Below are positions 7,651-16,668 of a stretch of DNA of 64,000 nt, piece by piece (positions within the stretch are counted from its first letter, which is position 1; each line of letters begins with the position of its first letter). Source of the stretch: Rheinheimera lutimaris (GTDB lineage: Bacteria > Pseudomonadota > Gammaproteobacteria > Enterobacterales > Alteromonadaceae). Made by a program: the position numbers and the translations under genes. Below the pieces are notes generated by a model. It did no database searches, had not been told where the DNA came from, and worked only from the letters and a program-made list of their open reading frames with translations. The stretch lies in NCBI RefSeq assembly GCF_013283795.1, contig NZ_JABSOD010000001.1:66009-130008 (forward strand). Direction: 5' to 3'.

Positions 7651-9989
7651 CAAAATAGCGGCAATAAGGCCATGGTAATAATAAACAGCAGCAGGCTTAA
7701 CAGCCCGCCGACTTTTAAATAATCGACAAAACGATAGCCGCCCGGCCCCATTACCAATGTATTGGCGGCGTGTGACACCGGGCTGGCTAAACTGGTCGCC
7801 GCTACCGCCACCACCATCATGGCACTGTGACCACTGACGCCAAGTGCCGTACTTAACAGCAGACCAATTGGCGCCATAATCAGCACCAGCGCCACGGTGG
7901 GTACCACCAGGGTGCCAAGTGCTGTAACCAGATACAAACCCGCCATTACCGCCAACGGGCCGAATTGGCCTAACCCTGCCTGTACCCCATCGGCTAACCA
8001 GGCTGCGGTACCGGAGTGCTGCATTGCCAATCCCAGCGGCAACATACCGGCGATGAGGAAAATTGAGCGCCAGTCGATGGCCGCATAGGCCTGCTCCATG
8101 GTTAAGCAACGGCTGGCCACCATTAAGGTTGCCGCCAGCACCGCCGCCAAATAAACCGGCAACACGCCGGTTACGGTGAGCAATACCATCAATGCTATCA
8201 GGCCTGCGGCCAGTGGGGCCTTACTGACATTAACCGGTTTTACCTGCACCGGGTTCATCACGATAAGATGTTCGCTGTCGGTCAGCATTGCCAGCCGCGG
8301 CCGCGGGCCGACAATTAACAGCGCATCACCGGCTTGCAGTATCATACTGCCCAGCGCAGAGCGATAAGCGCGCCCCTGTCGCCAAATAGCAGACACCTCA
8401 ACTTTGTATCGTTTGTCCAGTTGCAGTGCATTCACGCTCTGGCCAATGTATTTGCTACGCGGGTGCAGCGTGGCCTCTAACAGTTCCAGCTTACCTTTGG
8501 CGAGTAAATCCAGATAAGGCGACATATCGTCCAGCCGCTGCAATTCTTTAAAGCCGCGCAGAATATCGAGGTCTTCTTCGCGGCCCTGGATCAACAGTAA
8601 ATCACCGGCCTGCAGTTTATCGTCCGAGTGAAACTGCTGCATAACCTCACCCTGACGGAATAAACCCAGCAGCCGAAAGTCAAAAGCGTCCCCCAGCCGG
8701 TTATCGGCAAAACTGCTGTCTACCAGCGGGCTGTCGGCGGGCAGGCCCAACACAAACAAGCGCTCTTCCAGCTTATACTGCTGTTTTACCTCATCAGCAC
8801 CCAATAACTGTACGTTACTAAACTCGCTGTGCTTGCTTATCTGCTCCACGGCACTGTGGCTGCCCTGCACCAGAATTTTATCACCGGCCTCCAGCGATAA
8901 ATCAGTCAGCCGGGTGCGCAATGTTTGGCCGGCACGCTTTATCGCCAACACGTTCAGCTGATAACGCTCGCGAAAGCGGTAATGCTGCAGTACTTCACCT
9001 ACCAGATTGCTGTCGGCAGCAACATCCAGCTCAGCCACGGCACTGGCCGCCAATAGCTTTTCGTGTAGTAACGGTGCTTCGCGCTCTATGGTTAACGAGT
9101 TCCAGCTACGCAGCCGTTCAAAGCGGCTGAACTTGCCCTGAGCCAGCACAATATCGCCGGCTTTAAGTACCGTATGGCGTGATGGCAGGGTAAAGGTTTC
9201 ATTGCCCCTGGTCAGGGCAATAACCATCAGGCCGGCAGTGCTAATCAGGCCCGACTCTTCCAGCGTGTGCCCGGCCAGTAAAGACGGCGTTGGCAAACGC
9301 AGAGCGAAGATGCGCTCTTGCAGGCCATATTGCTCACTGAGGTTTTTACTGCCGGCCAGGCCGGCGCGGCCGGGGTCGGTATCAGGTAATAAATGCCGGC
9401 CGATAAAGGCAACAAACAAGGTGCCGGCCAATAGTACCGGCAAGCCAATCAGGGCAAAATCAAACAAGTTAAAGCCTTGCTGACCGGTTTTTTCCAGTGC
9501 AATGCTGACCAATAAATTAGGCGGCGTACCAATCAAGGTAATTAAGCCACCCAGCATGGCGCCAAATGCCATTGGCATTAATACTTTGGCCGGTGATATA
9601 CCGCAGCGCCTGGCGGCCTCTACCGTTACCGGCAGCAATAATGCCACCACGCCGATATTACTCATAAACGCGGATAACACGCCGGCGACCAGCATAATAA
9701 CCACGATCATCTGTGTTTCGCTGTTACCGGACAAACGAATAACCCTGCGGCCAATACCATCGGCAATGCCGGCGCGGGTTAAGCCCTCACTCATAATAAA
9801 CATGGCCCAAACCGTGATCACCGCCGGGTTGCTAAAACCACTGACCGCTTCTGCCGGCGACACCAGCCCCAACAAAGCCAGCACACATAACACCAGTAAG
9901 GCGACAACATCCATCCGCAGCCAGCCGGTAACAAACAGCAGCAATGCCGCAGCCAGTATTAATAATACCAGGGCAATTTCCAGTGTCAT
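7632..9989 (-). CDS. SLC13-family permease with inserted RCK_C domains (785 aa)
   Basis: The protein has two halves of hydrophobic helices (about residues 1-200 and 590-785) characteristic of the DASS/SLC13 and ArsB-like ion transporters. GTPPNLL in the first half and the serine-rich ASLASPVSHAANTL in the second fit the paired substrate loops. Between them lie several repeated TrkA_C-type (RCK_C) units ending in GDIVLAQG, GDKILVQG, GDLLLIQG and GDALLIVG, probably four cytosolic regulatory domains. The substrate (dicarboxylate, sulfate or another anion) cannot be told from sequence. I chose the ATG at 9989, which overlaps the stop of the upstream paralogue as ATGA, instead of an ATG 75 bases further out. 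Confidence 0.82.
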   Translation of the reverse strand: MTLEIALVLLILAAALLLFVTGWLRMDVVALLVLCVLALLGLVSPAEAVSGFSNPAVITVWAMFIMSEGLTRAGIADGIGRRVIRLSGNSETQMIVVIMLVAGVLSAFMSNIGVVALLLPVTVEAARRCGISPAKVLMPMAFGAMLGGLITLIGTPPNLLVSIALEKTGQQGFNLFDFALIGLPVLLAGTLFVAFIGRHLLPDTDPGRAGLAGSKNLSEQYGLQERIFALRLPTPSLLAGHTLEESGLISTAGLMVIALTRGNETFTLPSRHTVLKAGDIVLAQGKFSRFERLRSWNSLTIEREAPLLHEKLLAASAVAELDVAADSNLVGEVLQHYRFRERYQLNVLAIKRAGQTLRTRLTDLSLEAGDKILVQGSHSAVEQISKHSEFSNVQLLGADEVKQQYKLEERLFVLGLPADSPLVDSSFADNRLGDAFDFRLLGLFRQGEVMQQFHSDDKLQAGDLLLIQGREEDLDILRGFKELQRLDDMSPYLDLLAKGKLELLEATLHPRSKYIGQSVNALQLDKRYKVEVSAIWRQGRAYRSALGSMILQAGDALLIVGPRPRLAMLTDSEHLIVMNPVQVKPVNVSKAPLAAGLIALMVLLTVTGVLPVYLAAVLAATLMVASRCLTMEQAYAAIDWRSIFLIAGMLPLGLAMQHSGTAAWLADGVQAGLGQFGPLAVMAGLYLVTALGTLVVPTVALVLIMAPIGLLLSTALGVSGHSAMMVVAVAATSLASPVSHAANTLVMGPGGYRFVDYLKVGGLLSLLLFIITMALLPLFWPLTAP

Positions 9990-11866
9990 AACGGCCAGAA
10001 CACCAGCAGTAAGGGCATGGCGACAACAACAACCAACAGCTCGAGTGGTAAACCCAGCCGCCAATAATCTCCGAATTTAAAGCCGCCCGGCCCCAGTATT
10101 AAGGTATTGTTCTGATGGCCTATCGGTGTCAAAAATGCGCACGACGCGCCTATGGCTACCGCCATCAGAAAGGAATCGGCATTAACATTCAGCGACATAG
10201 CCGCGCCAATAGCGATCGGGCACATCACGGCTGCCGTTGCTGCATTGTTCATTAAATCGGACAGAAACATAGTAATAATAAGCACCATGGCCAGTGCAAC
10301 AACTGCATCCCCCCTGGCAACATATTCCATCAATACACCGGCAATCAGCGCTGCAGTGCCAGTAGCTTCCATGGCCCCGGCAACCGGAATCAAGGCGGCC
10401 AGCAGTACTATTACCGGCCAGTCTATCGCAGCGTACACTGAGCGCGGCGGCACCGTTTTAAACACCATTGATGCCAGTACACCCATGGCAAAAGAAATCG
10501 CGGCCGGTAACAGGCCAAAAGCAGCGCCAGCCACCGCAGCCAACATAATTATGCCGGCCAGTGTTGCCTGGCGCTTATCAGGAATTTTTAACTCTCTTTT
10601 TGCCAGCGGTACACAGCCATAGTCACTGGCAAATTCCAGCACGCTTTCACTGGTGCCCTGCAGTAATAATAAGTCGCCCGCTTGCATCCTGAAGTTGCGT
10701 AAGCGCGATTTCGACCGGTTACCATCCCGCGACACCGCCAGCAAGTTCAAACTATAGCGCGAGCGCAGCATGATGTTGGTGGCAGAACGCCCCTGTAAGT
10801 TTGATTCCGGCCGCACTACCAGCTCCATAAACACAATATCTTCGCCGCTTGCTGACTTAGTATCCTGCGTCTTGTCCGGCGTTGCCTTTTCGCCGGAAGC
10901 GCCTGTCTGGCTATTTTCCTCCTGATCAGTGGGCAAGTTTTCAGCATCGTCCTGCTCACTTTTGGCCACTTTTTCCACTGTTACAGACTCTTCCAACTCC
11001 AAACCCAGCGCAGACAACACTGTTCCTAACGAATCAACCTCAGCTTCCAACACCAGAATATCGCCGGCGCGGATCACACGGCCACCACTGGGTGCATTAA
11101 TTTTTACATTGTTGCGGATAAGACCAACAATTTGTGCGCCACTATCATCAAACTCATTTTCTATGTCGTATAAACGTTTATCGGCAATTTTGCTTTTTTC
11201 TGTTACCCGCGCCTCCGTCAAATAAGCGCCGGTTTCAAAGCCCTCAGTATCGGCTTGCTTACGCGCCGGCACTAAACGCCAGGCCAGCACTACAAACACG
11301 CAGCCTGTCAATGCGACGGCAAGACCTACCGGCGTAAAATCGAACATACCAAAACCAGAGCCACCCTGCTGTGCCCGAAATCCGGAGACAATTAAATTGG
11401 GAGGTGTACCAATCATGGTTGTCATACCGCCCAAAATAGTCCCGAACGCCAGCGGCATCAGTACTTGCCCGGGTGGCACATCCAAGCGGTTGGCAACCTG
11501 CAGCGCCACAGGCATTAGCAATGCCAGCGCACCCACGTTGTTCATAAAGCCCGACAGCAGCGCCCCCATGCCCACCAAAGCCGCCATACTCACAATTAAT
11601 CCGGCATTTTTCGGCATGGCATGGCGGGCAAGCACATCTACCGCGCCGGAGCTTTGTAAGCCCGCACTTAACACCAGCACACATGCCACGGTAATAACGG
11701 CCGGATGACCAAAGCCATTGAAAGCGATAGCCGGCTCGATAACACCGCCAAGTACACACGCCAGCAAAGCGGCCAGCGCCACCATATCATGACGCCAACG
11801 GCCCCATAAAAACATGCCGATAGTGACCAATAAAATCAAAATAATAATGCTTTGCGCCGTCGTCAT
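9986..11866 (-). CDS. SLC13-family permease with RCK_C domains (626 aa)
   Basis: This is a paralogue of the following gene, with the same build. N-terminal helices include the GTPPNLIV loop, then come two RCK_C-like units (ending GDILVLEA and GDLLLLQG), then C-terminal helices with CAFLTPIGHQNNTLILGPG. The linker between the two RCK_C units is rich in acidic residues and Thr/Ser (about residues 295-345), which is unusual. The start at 11866 (MTTAQS) puts the first helix at the N-terminus; the longer version adds 18 residues with no family support. It overlaps the downstream gene by 4 bases, so the two are made together and might form a heteromer (inference). Confidence 0.82.
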   Translation of the reverse strand: MTTAQSIIILILLVTIGMFLWGRWRHDMVALAALLACVLGGVIEPAIAFNGFGHPAVITVACVLVLSAGLQSSGAVDVLARHAMPKNAGLIVSMAALVGMGALLSGFMNNVGALALLMPVALQVANRLDVPPGQVLMPLAFGTILGGMTTMIGTPPNLIVSGFRAQQGGSGFGMFDFTPVGLAVALTGCVFVVLAWRLVPARKQADTEGFETGAYLTEARVTEKSKIADKRLYDIENEFDDSGAQIVGLIRNNVKINAPSGGRVIRAGDILVLEAEVDSLGTVLSALGLELEESVTVEKVAKSEQDDAENLPTDQEENSQTGASGEKATPDKTQDTKSASGEDIVFMELVVRPESNLQGRSATNIMLRSRYSLNLLAVSRDGNRSKSRLRNFRMQAGDLLLLQGTSESVLEFASDYGCVPLAKRELKIPDKRQATLAGIIMLAAVAGAAFGLLPAAISFAMGVLASMVFKTVPPRSVYAAIDWPVIVLLAALIPVAGAMEATGTAALIAGVLMEYVARGDAVVALAMVLIITMFLSDLMNNAATAAVMCPIAIGAAMSLNVNADSFLMAVAIGASCAFLTPIGHQNNTLILGPGGFKFGDYWRLGLPLELLVVVVAMPLLLVFWPL

Positions 11867-12093
11867 AATGCATTCCGCGGGTTGATTAAACTCTCTGCAG
11901 CTAAGTGCTACCGGCCACAATCATTGATTAATAATTTACAACATCAAGACAGAAAAAATGCCGTAGATCAAGTTATAACAGCACTGATAGCGATACTCTG
12001 TAGCAAATATGTATAGTGGGGGGAGTGACAGTTTTACAAAGCAAAACGCGGGAAGAACGGGAAGCAATTGTTATTACTGTGCTGCATTCCCGT

Positions 12094-12119
12094 AAAAAGA
12101 CGGCTGGCAAGCCAGCCGT
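12094..12119 (-). terminator. Terminator of the small membrane protein gene
   Basis: ACGGCTGGC (12100-12108) and GCCAGCCGT (12111-12119) form a perfect stem. On the minus strand a run of five T follows (A-run at 12094-12098). It lies directly after the stop of the gene at 12123. Confidence 0.75.
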
Positions 12120-12122
12120 ATG

Positions 12123-12347
12123 CTAAAAACCGGAACGGAACTTAGCGGCATCGATAATAGCCCATAAGTGGGCGATAGCGGCAATAATACCCGGCACAAT
12201 CAGCCACCAGGTGGCATAACCGGCAACACATATTACGAAAAATAATAGCGCAGCTAAAATCCGCCCCTGCACCAACTGGCCTAAACCGGGAATAAATACA
12301 TTACATAGCGCGGCGATAACATTCCCGCCGGAACCCTGACCTGACAT
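12123..12347 (-). CDS. Small two-helix membrane protein of unknown function
   Basis: This 74-residue product has two hydrophobic segments (about residues 8-22 and 30-63, the latter long enough for two crossings) and a short charged tail (DAAKFRSGF). The NVFIPGLGQLVQGR part resembles the Gly-rich turn of TM2-like small membrane proteins, but I cannot place it in a named family with confidence. GAGGG lies 8 bases before the ATG. It follows the DUF2959 lipoprotein gene by 27 bases and is probably co-transcribed, ending at the terminator at 12094-12119. Confidence 0.7.
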   Translation of the reverse strand: MSGQGSGGNVIAALCNVFIPGLGQLVQGRILAALLFFVICVAGYATWWLIVPGIIAAIAHLWAIIDAAKFRSGF

Positions 12348-12374
12348 ACATTGGCCCTCTGTGACTGATTTCGG

Positions 12375-13013
12375 TTATTGTTTTAACGTTGCGACAAATT
12401 GCTCAGACTGAGCAATGGCGCTATTCATATCGGCAATAAGCCGGTTAATATCTTTTTGTACTGAGTTGAACTCGCCCTGCAAAGCGCCGATAGCCTTCGC
12501 ATTTAAGTTATGCTTTAAATACAAGGTATTGTCTTTAAGTGATGCCAATACAGGCTGCATACTTTGCTCAGCGCGGCGCATGGTTTTTAGCAGGCTGGTG
12601 TATTGCTTACGGGTATTTGCAAGTTTGCGGGCACTGTCTTGCTTTAATTTGGCATTGCTGTACTGCTCCAGCTCGTCCTGCCATTCATCAAACAGCGCTT
12701 CGGCAACCGTTTCAATACTGTTAATGCGCTTACTGACATCTTCAGCGGCGGCACTGCAGGCCTGATACTCGCTGTCGGTGGTTTCATACATACGCTGTAA
12801 ATCGCCACCGTCAAATTTAATCAGACTGCTAAATTGCTCCAATGCCGACTTAAACTGCTGCTGTGCTTGTTGTTGCGACTGCTGCGCTTCCTCTACCCTG
12901 TCGACCAGAATATCGCGTTTATGCACGCCGACTTTTTCCATGGCAGAGTAATAGGCACTTTGGCAAGCCGTAACACTGAGTAACAAAGGCAGTATAAGCA
13001 AAACATAACGCAT
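12375..13013 (-). CDS. DUF2959-family lipoprotein
   Basis: The 212-residue product begins with a lipoprotein signal peptide (MRYVLLILPLLLSVTAC) with the lipobox VTAC, so Cys17 should be lipidated. The rest is almost entirely alpha-helical and Gln/Glu/Lys-rich, with likely coiled coils around residues 40-70 and 110-205. It resembles the DUF2959 proteins of marine gammaproteobacteria, whose role is unknown. The ATG at 13013 is preferred over one 48 bases upstream because only the shorter form starts with the signal peptide. A small membrane protein gene follows in the same direction. Confidence 0.8.
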   Translation of the reverse strand: MRYVLLILPLLLSVTACQSAYYSAMEKVGVHKRDILVDRVEEAQQSQQQAQQQFKSALEQFSSLIKFDGGDLQRMYETTDSEYQACSAAAEDVSKRINSIETVAEALFDEWQDELEQYSNAKLKQDSARKLANTRKQYTSLLKTMRRAEQSMQPVLASLKDNTLYLKHNLNAKAIGALQGEFNSVQKDINRLIADMNSAIAQSEQFVATLKQ

Positions 13014-13085
13014 AAAATCAGTCCGTTGCCGTAAAGGTAATGCCTGATAATAGCTTGTCATGCAACTTAGAACAAACCGGAGATA

Positions 13086-14750
13086 TCAGGCAGACAGCTC
13101 TTTTGCCAGTTGTAATAGCTTGGGATAAAACTCTTTATCCAACTGCGCCAGCTGATCCTGCTCTACCAATACATCGTGCAAAATTTGCTCGGTGGTAAGC
13201 GGGTTAGCCAATACTACGCGAAACACGATAGTTTCCTGGCGCTGATATCTCGCCGGGGTTAACCGCGTGCGTGACACGAAAGATTTACCCTCTTCACGCT
13301 GACGTTTCTGAATGAACTTAGTTAAGCCGTTTAGTAACTCGTTAAAGCGCTGCAGTTGTTCCGGGGTAGCGCTGGCCATGGCTTTTTGCACCTGCGCCGG
13401 TACATAGCGGTAGGTTAACAGACACAGTTCCGGTTCGGTTATCAGCTCGAAATCAATATTGTGCGAAATTAAGGTGGCAAAATAACGCGCTTTTTCCAGA
13501 CTGCGGTTAATGAGAATCTCATAACCGTCACGGCCAATTACCTGCAAACACGCATGCACCAGCATCGCCATGCCCGGGCGCGAGCCCTCCAGCGTCTGGC
13601 TGCCTAAATCTTTTGAACCTTTACGCAGGATATACTCGGCGTGGTGCTCAATCGCATGCGCGGCAGAAGGGTGCTTAAACACTACCATGCCGGCGCCCAT
13701 CGGCACATACATTTGCTTGTGCGCATCTATGGTGACGGAGTCGGCGCGCTCAATACCGGCCAACAGATGGCGGTACTTATTCGATAGCAAGGTCGCACCG
13801 CCCCAGGCGGCATCGACATGAAAATGGCACTGATACTGCTCCGCTAAATCGGCCAACTGATGCAAGGGGTCAACATTACCGGTTTCGGTAGTACCGGCCA
13901 CACCCACAATAGCTAACACGCGGATGTTGGCAGCTTGTAGTTCAGCCATTTTTTCTGCCAACGCAGCGGTATCAATTTTATTATTGGCGTCGGTTTTAAT
14001 CGAGATCAATGACTCGCGGCCAATGCCCAGCACATCGGCGGCTTTACCCAAGGAGTAATGGCCGCGCTCGGATACCAGAATAGCCAGGCCGTCGTAGCCG
14101 TAGTGTTTCATCGCCTTAAACAGGCCTTCGCGGGCGATGCCTTTAAAGTCGCCATCGGCTTTTAACAGGCGGTTACGTGCTATCCACAGCGCAGTGATAT
14201 TGGCAATGGTGCCGCCGGAGCAAAACGCGCCCAACGAATGGTTGGCACTGTGCATCCACTTTTTATAAAAGCCGTCACCCTCGCCGTACACCAGATGGTG
14301 CATCATGCCCAGCACCTGACGCTCCATCGGCGTAAAGGCTTTGGAGGTTTCAATTTTTACCAGGTTTTGGTTTAGCCCCACCATCATTTTTGACAGTGAC
14401 AACACAAAATACGGCAAAGCAGATGTCATATGGCCGATAAAACTCGGCGCCGCGGTATGCACCGAATGCGCCACCAGCTTTTGCATCAGGCTTTCGGCGT
14501 AATCTGAAACAAAATTCGGCATTTGCGGAATATGATGCGCCTGAAAATCGCGCTCGATTTGCCACAGCGGTTTTTCTACCGCCACGATGCTTTCACGCAA
14601 AAAACCGGCCAGATTCTGCGACAGATTCTGCTCAATAATACTCAGTGTTGAGTCGGGCGCTTCCGGCACCGTGAAAATGCGCCATAATGCTTCCTCTGAA
14701 GCGGTTGCCTGGCGTTTACTGGATTCTGTCATGCGCTTGCTACTCTGCAT
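13086..14750 (-). CDS. panP: PLP-dependent aspartate 1-decarboxylase PanP
   Basis: This 554-residue protein is a group II PLP decarboxylase of the glutamate/aspartate decarboxylase fold. The PLP lysine is in DAHKQMYVPMGAGM, the cofactor Asp in HVDAAWGG, and the phosphate-binding SGGT in AFCSGGTIAN. It matches the family proposed to make beta-alanine from aspartate in gammaproteobacteria that have panB and panC but no panD (established family knowledge). panB and panC in this window, with no panD seen here, fit that. An ATG at 14732 would remove 6 residues; neither start has a strong Shine-Dalgarno sequence. Glutamate decarboxylase activity cannot be excluded. Confidence 0.85.
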   Translation of the reverse strand: MQSSKRMTESSKRQATASEEALWRIFTVPEAPDSTLSIIEQNLSQNLAGFLRESIVAVEKPLWQIERDFQAHHIPQMPNFVSDYAESLMQKLVAHSVHTAAPSFIGHMTSALPYFVLSLSKMMVGLNQNLVKIETSKAFTPMERQVLGMMHHLVYGEGDGFYKKWMHSANHSLGAFCSGGTIANITALWIARNRLLKADGDFKGIAREGLFKAMKHYGYDGLAILVSERGHYSLGKAADVLGIGRESLISIKTDANNKIDTAALAEKMAELQAANIRVLAIVGVAGTTETGNVDPLHQLADLAEQYQCHFHVDAAWGGATLLSNKYRHLLAGIERADSVTIDAHKQMYVPMGAGMVVFKHPSAAHAIEHHAEYILRKGSKDLGSQTLEGSRPGMAMLVHACLQVIGRDGYEILINRSLEKARYFATLISHNIDFELITEPELCLLTYRYVPAQVQKAMASATPEQLQRFNELLNGLTKFIQKRQREEGKSFVSRTRLTPARYQRQETIVFRVVLANPLTTEQILHDVLVEQDQLAQLDKEFYPKLLQLAKELSA

Positions 14751-14876
14751 ACGGTTTCAGCGGTTACTAAAACGGCCGGAAAATGGCGCTCACTTTACTG
14801 CAAGCGCCGAAAAATGTCTGCAAAAAAATCACTGCAAACACAGGCTGAGGATCGGTTTACCCTAAGCCAACCGTTG

Positions 14877-14947
14877 ACGGCATGGATGCCGGAGCCGAGC
14901 CCCCGGGGACCGGGTTTACGGCGCGTTGGTGTGGGTAATCCGGTCCG
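14877..14947. repeat. GC-rich structured element upstream of panP
   Basis: The stretch holds the short palindromic arms GGCAT-GG-ATGCC (14879-14890), a C5G4 run (14900-14908), and a longer inverted repeat of GGACCGG (14907-14913) with CCGGTCC (14940-14946) around a 26-base loop. It lies between the yadH stop and the panP start and contains no open frame of note. It looks like a dispersed intergenic repeat or a structured leader, but only one copy is in the window. Confidence 0.4.
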
Positions 14948-14971
14948 ACTATGGTAAGCAAATTGCCAATT

Positions 14972-15745
14972 TCAGCTACGCAGGCCAATGCCACGGTTAA
15001 TCAGGTACATCGCATAACTAAACAGTACCACGATAAAGCCCAGCACCACGGCTAACGCCAGCCACAGGCTAACGTCGGTTACGCCCAAAAAGCCATAACG
15101 AAACGCGTTAACCATATACACTACCGGGTTAAGCGCTGCTACATGCTGCCAAAAGCCCGGCAGTAAGGTTAATGAGTAAAACACCCCGCCCAAATAGGTT
15201 AGCGGCGTTAGCACAAAGGTAGGAATAATGCTGATATCGTCAAAGGTTTTCGCATACACAGCGTTAATTAACCCGCCCAACGAAAACAGCATCGACGTTA
15301 GCGTTACAGTAAGGATAATTACCGCCAGGTTATGAATTTGAATCGTGACGAAAAACAGCGACAAAATAGTCACAATAAGGCCAACCAGCATACCACGCGC
15401 CATACCGCCACTGACAAAACCCAGCACAATAATGTAGTTCGGCACCGGTGCCACCAGCAGCTCCTCTACATTGCGCTGAAACTTGGCGCTGAAAAATGAC
15501 GAGGCTACATTAGCGTAAGAGTTAGTGATCACCGACATCATAATCAGCCCGGGCACAATAAATTCCATGTACGTGAAGCCGCCCATATCGCCGATACGTG
15601 AGCCAATTAAGCTACCAAAAATGACAAAATACAGTGTCATGGTAATGGCAGGCGGCACTAAGGTTTGCACCCAGATACGCAAAAAGCGGTTGGTTTCTTT
15701 ATCCCAAATACTTTTTAACGCCACCAGATAATTGGCTTTACTCAT
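14972..15745 (-). CDS. yadH: ABC-2 type transporter permease (YadH)
   Basis: The 257-residue product has six hydrophobic segments and the ABC-2 permease pattern: an early VPPAITMTLYFVIFG helix, the PGLIMMSVITNSY segment, RNVEELLVAPVPN on the cytosolic side, and PLTYLGGVFYSL near the end. It pairs with the ATPase encoded just upstream, with a 4-base overlap (ATGA). E. coli YadGH has no firmly known substrate; an envelope component or drug is possible. It is the last gene of the mpl-ubiX-yadG-yadH run. Confidence 0.93.
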   Translation of the reverse strand: MSKANYLVALKSIWDKETNRFLRIWVQTLVPPAITMTLYFVIFGSLIGSRIGDMGGFTYMEFIVPGLIMMSVITNSYANVASSFFSAKFQRNVEELLVAPVPNYIIVLGFVSGGMARGMLVGLIVTILSLFFVTIQIHNLAVIILTVTLTSMLFSLGGLINAVYAKTFDDISIIPTFVLTPLTYLGGVFYSLTLLPGFWQHVAALNPVVYMVNAFRYGFLGVTDVSLWLALAVVLGFIVVLFSYAMYLINRGIGLRS

Positions 15746-16668
15746 TTTGCACCTCCGCGGCCATTTTCCACCAAGGAGACAAACAGCTCCTCCAGCCGGT
15801 TCGCTTTATTACGCATTGATAACACCTTAATATCCTGCGCGCTCAGCTGCGCAAAAATGCCATTTAAGCCCTGGGCTTTTTCTACGTCGACTTCAATACT
15901 GTGGCTATCCAGCGCCCGCCAGTTGATGCCCTCTAAGCTGACAGCAGTTGGGTCGGAGGCTAAATCCAGTACAAAGGTTTCGCGGGTTAGCTTTGACAAC
16001 AATGCCTTCATACTGGTGTTTTCAATAATCAGGCCTTTGTCGATAATGGCGATATTGCGACACAAGCTTTCTGCTTCTTCCAGATAATGCGTAGTAAGAA
16101 TAATGGTCACGCCCTGCTGATTGATTTTGCGCAGAAACTCCCACATCGAGCGACGCAGCTCTATATCCACCCCGGCGGTCGGTTCATCCAATATTAGCAA
16201 TTTGGGTTCATGCATTAGGGCGCGGGCTATCATTAAGCGCCGCTTCATGCCGCCGGATAACTCGCGCGAACGGGCATGGCGCTTGTCCCACAAGCCCAGC
16301 TGACTAAGGTATTTTTCTGCGCGCTCAAGTGCCAGTTTTTTTGGCACACCATAGTAGCCGGCCTGATTAACCACTATCTGCAACACGGTTTCAAACTGGT
16401 TAAAGTTAAATTCCTGCGGCACTAAACCCAGCTGACTTTTAGCGGCTTCCAGGTCGGTATCAATATCGTAGCCAAATACCTTAACGCTACCACCGGATTT
16501 ATTTACCAGTGAGCTGATAATGCCGATGGTGGTACTTTTGCCGGCGCCATTAGGCCCCAGCAGGGCAAAGAAATCGCCTTGCTTTACCTGCAGGTCGATA
16601 CCGCTTAATGCCACGGTACCGCTTTTATACACCTTATGCAGGCCTTTAATATCTAACGCTAAACTCAA
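15742..16668 (-). CDS. yadG: ABC transporter ATP-binding protein (YadG)
   Basis: This 308-residue ATPase has Walker A ([10 protein letters not shown]), the Q-loop (LVPQEFNF), the signature (ELSGGMKRR), Walker B ([10 protein letters not shown]) and the H-loop (TTHYLEEAE). The C-terminal 80 residues fit the DrrA-type regulatory extension. The start is a TTG at 16668 with AGGAG 7 bases before it, overlapping the ubiX stop as TTGA. It is coupled to YadH downstream as a homodimeric exporter. Confidence 0.94.
   Translation of the reverse strand: MSLALDIKGLHKVYKSGTVALSGIDLQVKQGDFFALLGPNGAGKSTTIGIISSLVNKSGGSVKVFGYDIDTDLEAAKSQLGLVPQEFNFNQFETVLQIVVNQAGYYGVPKKLALERAEKYLSQLGLWDKRHARSRELSGGMKRRLMIARALMHEPKLLILDEPTAGVDIELRRSMWEFLRKINQQGVTIILTTHYLEEAESLCRNIAIIDKGLIIENTSMKALLSKLTRETFVLDLASDPTAVSLEGINWRALDSHSIEVDVEKAQGLNGIFAQLSAQDIKVLSMRNKANRLEELFVSLVENGRGGAK

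Noticed and set aside
7591-8109. 172-residue minus-strand frame at the end of the SLC13 gene
   Set aside because: It overlaps the permease in another frame and crosses into the convergent cytochrome b561 gene; Gly/Arg-rich with no start signal.
9502-10080. 192-residue open frame on the plus strand
   Set aside because: It lies opposite the SLC13 permease genes, whose proteins have clear family motifs. The translation is low-complexity Ala/Thr/Ile with no domain, and there is no ribosome-binding site.
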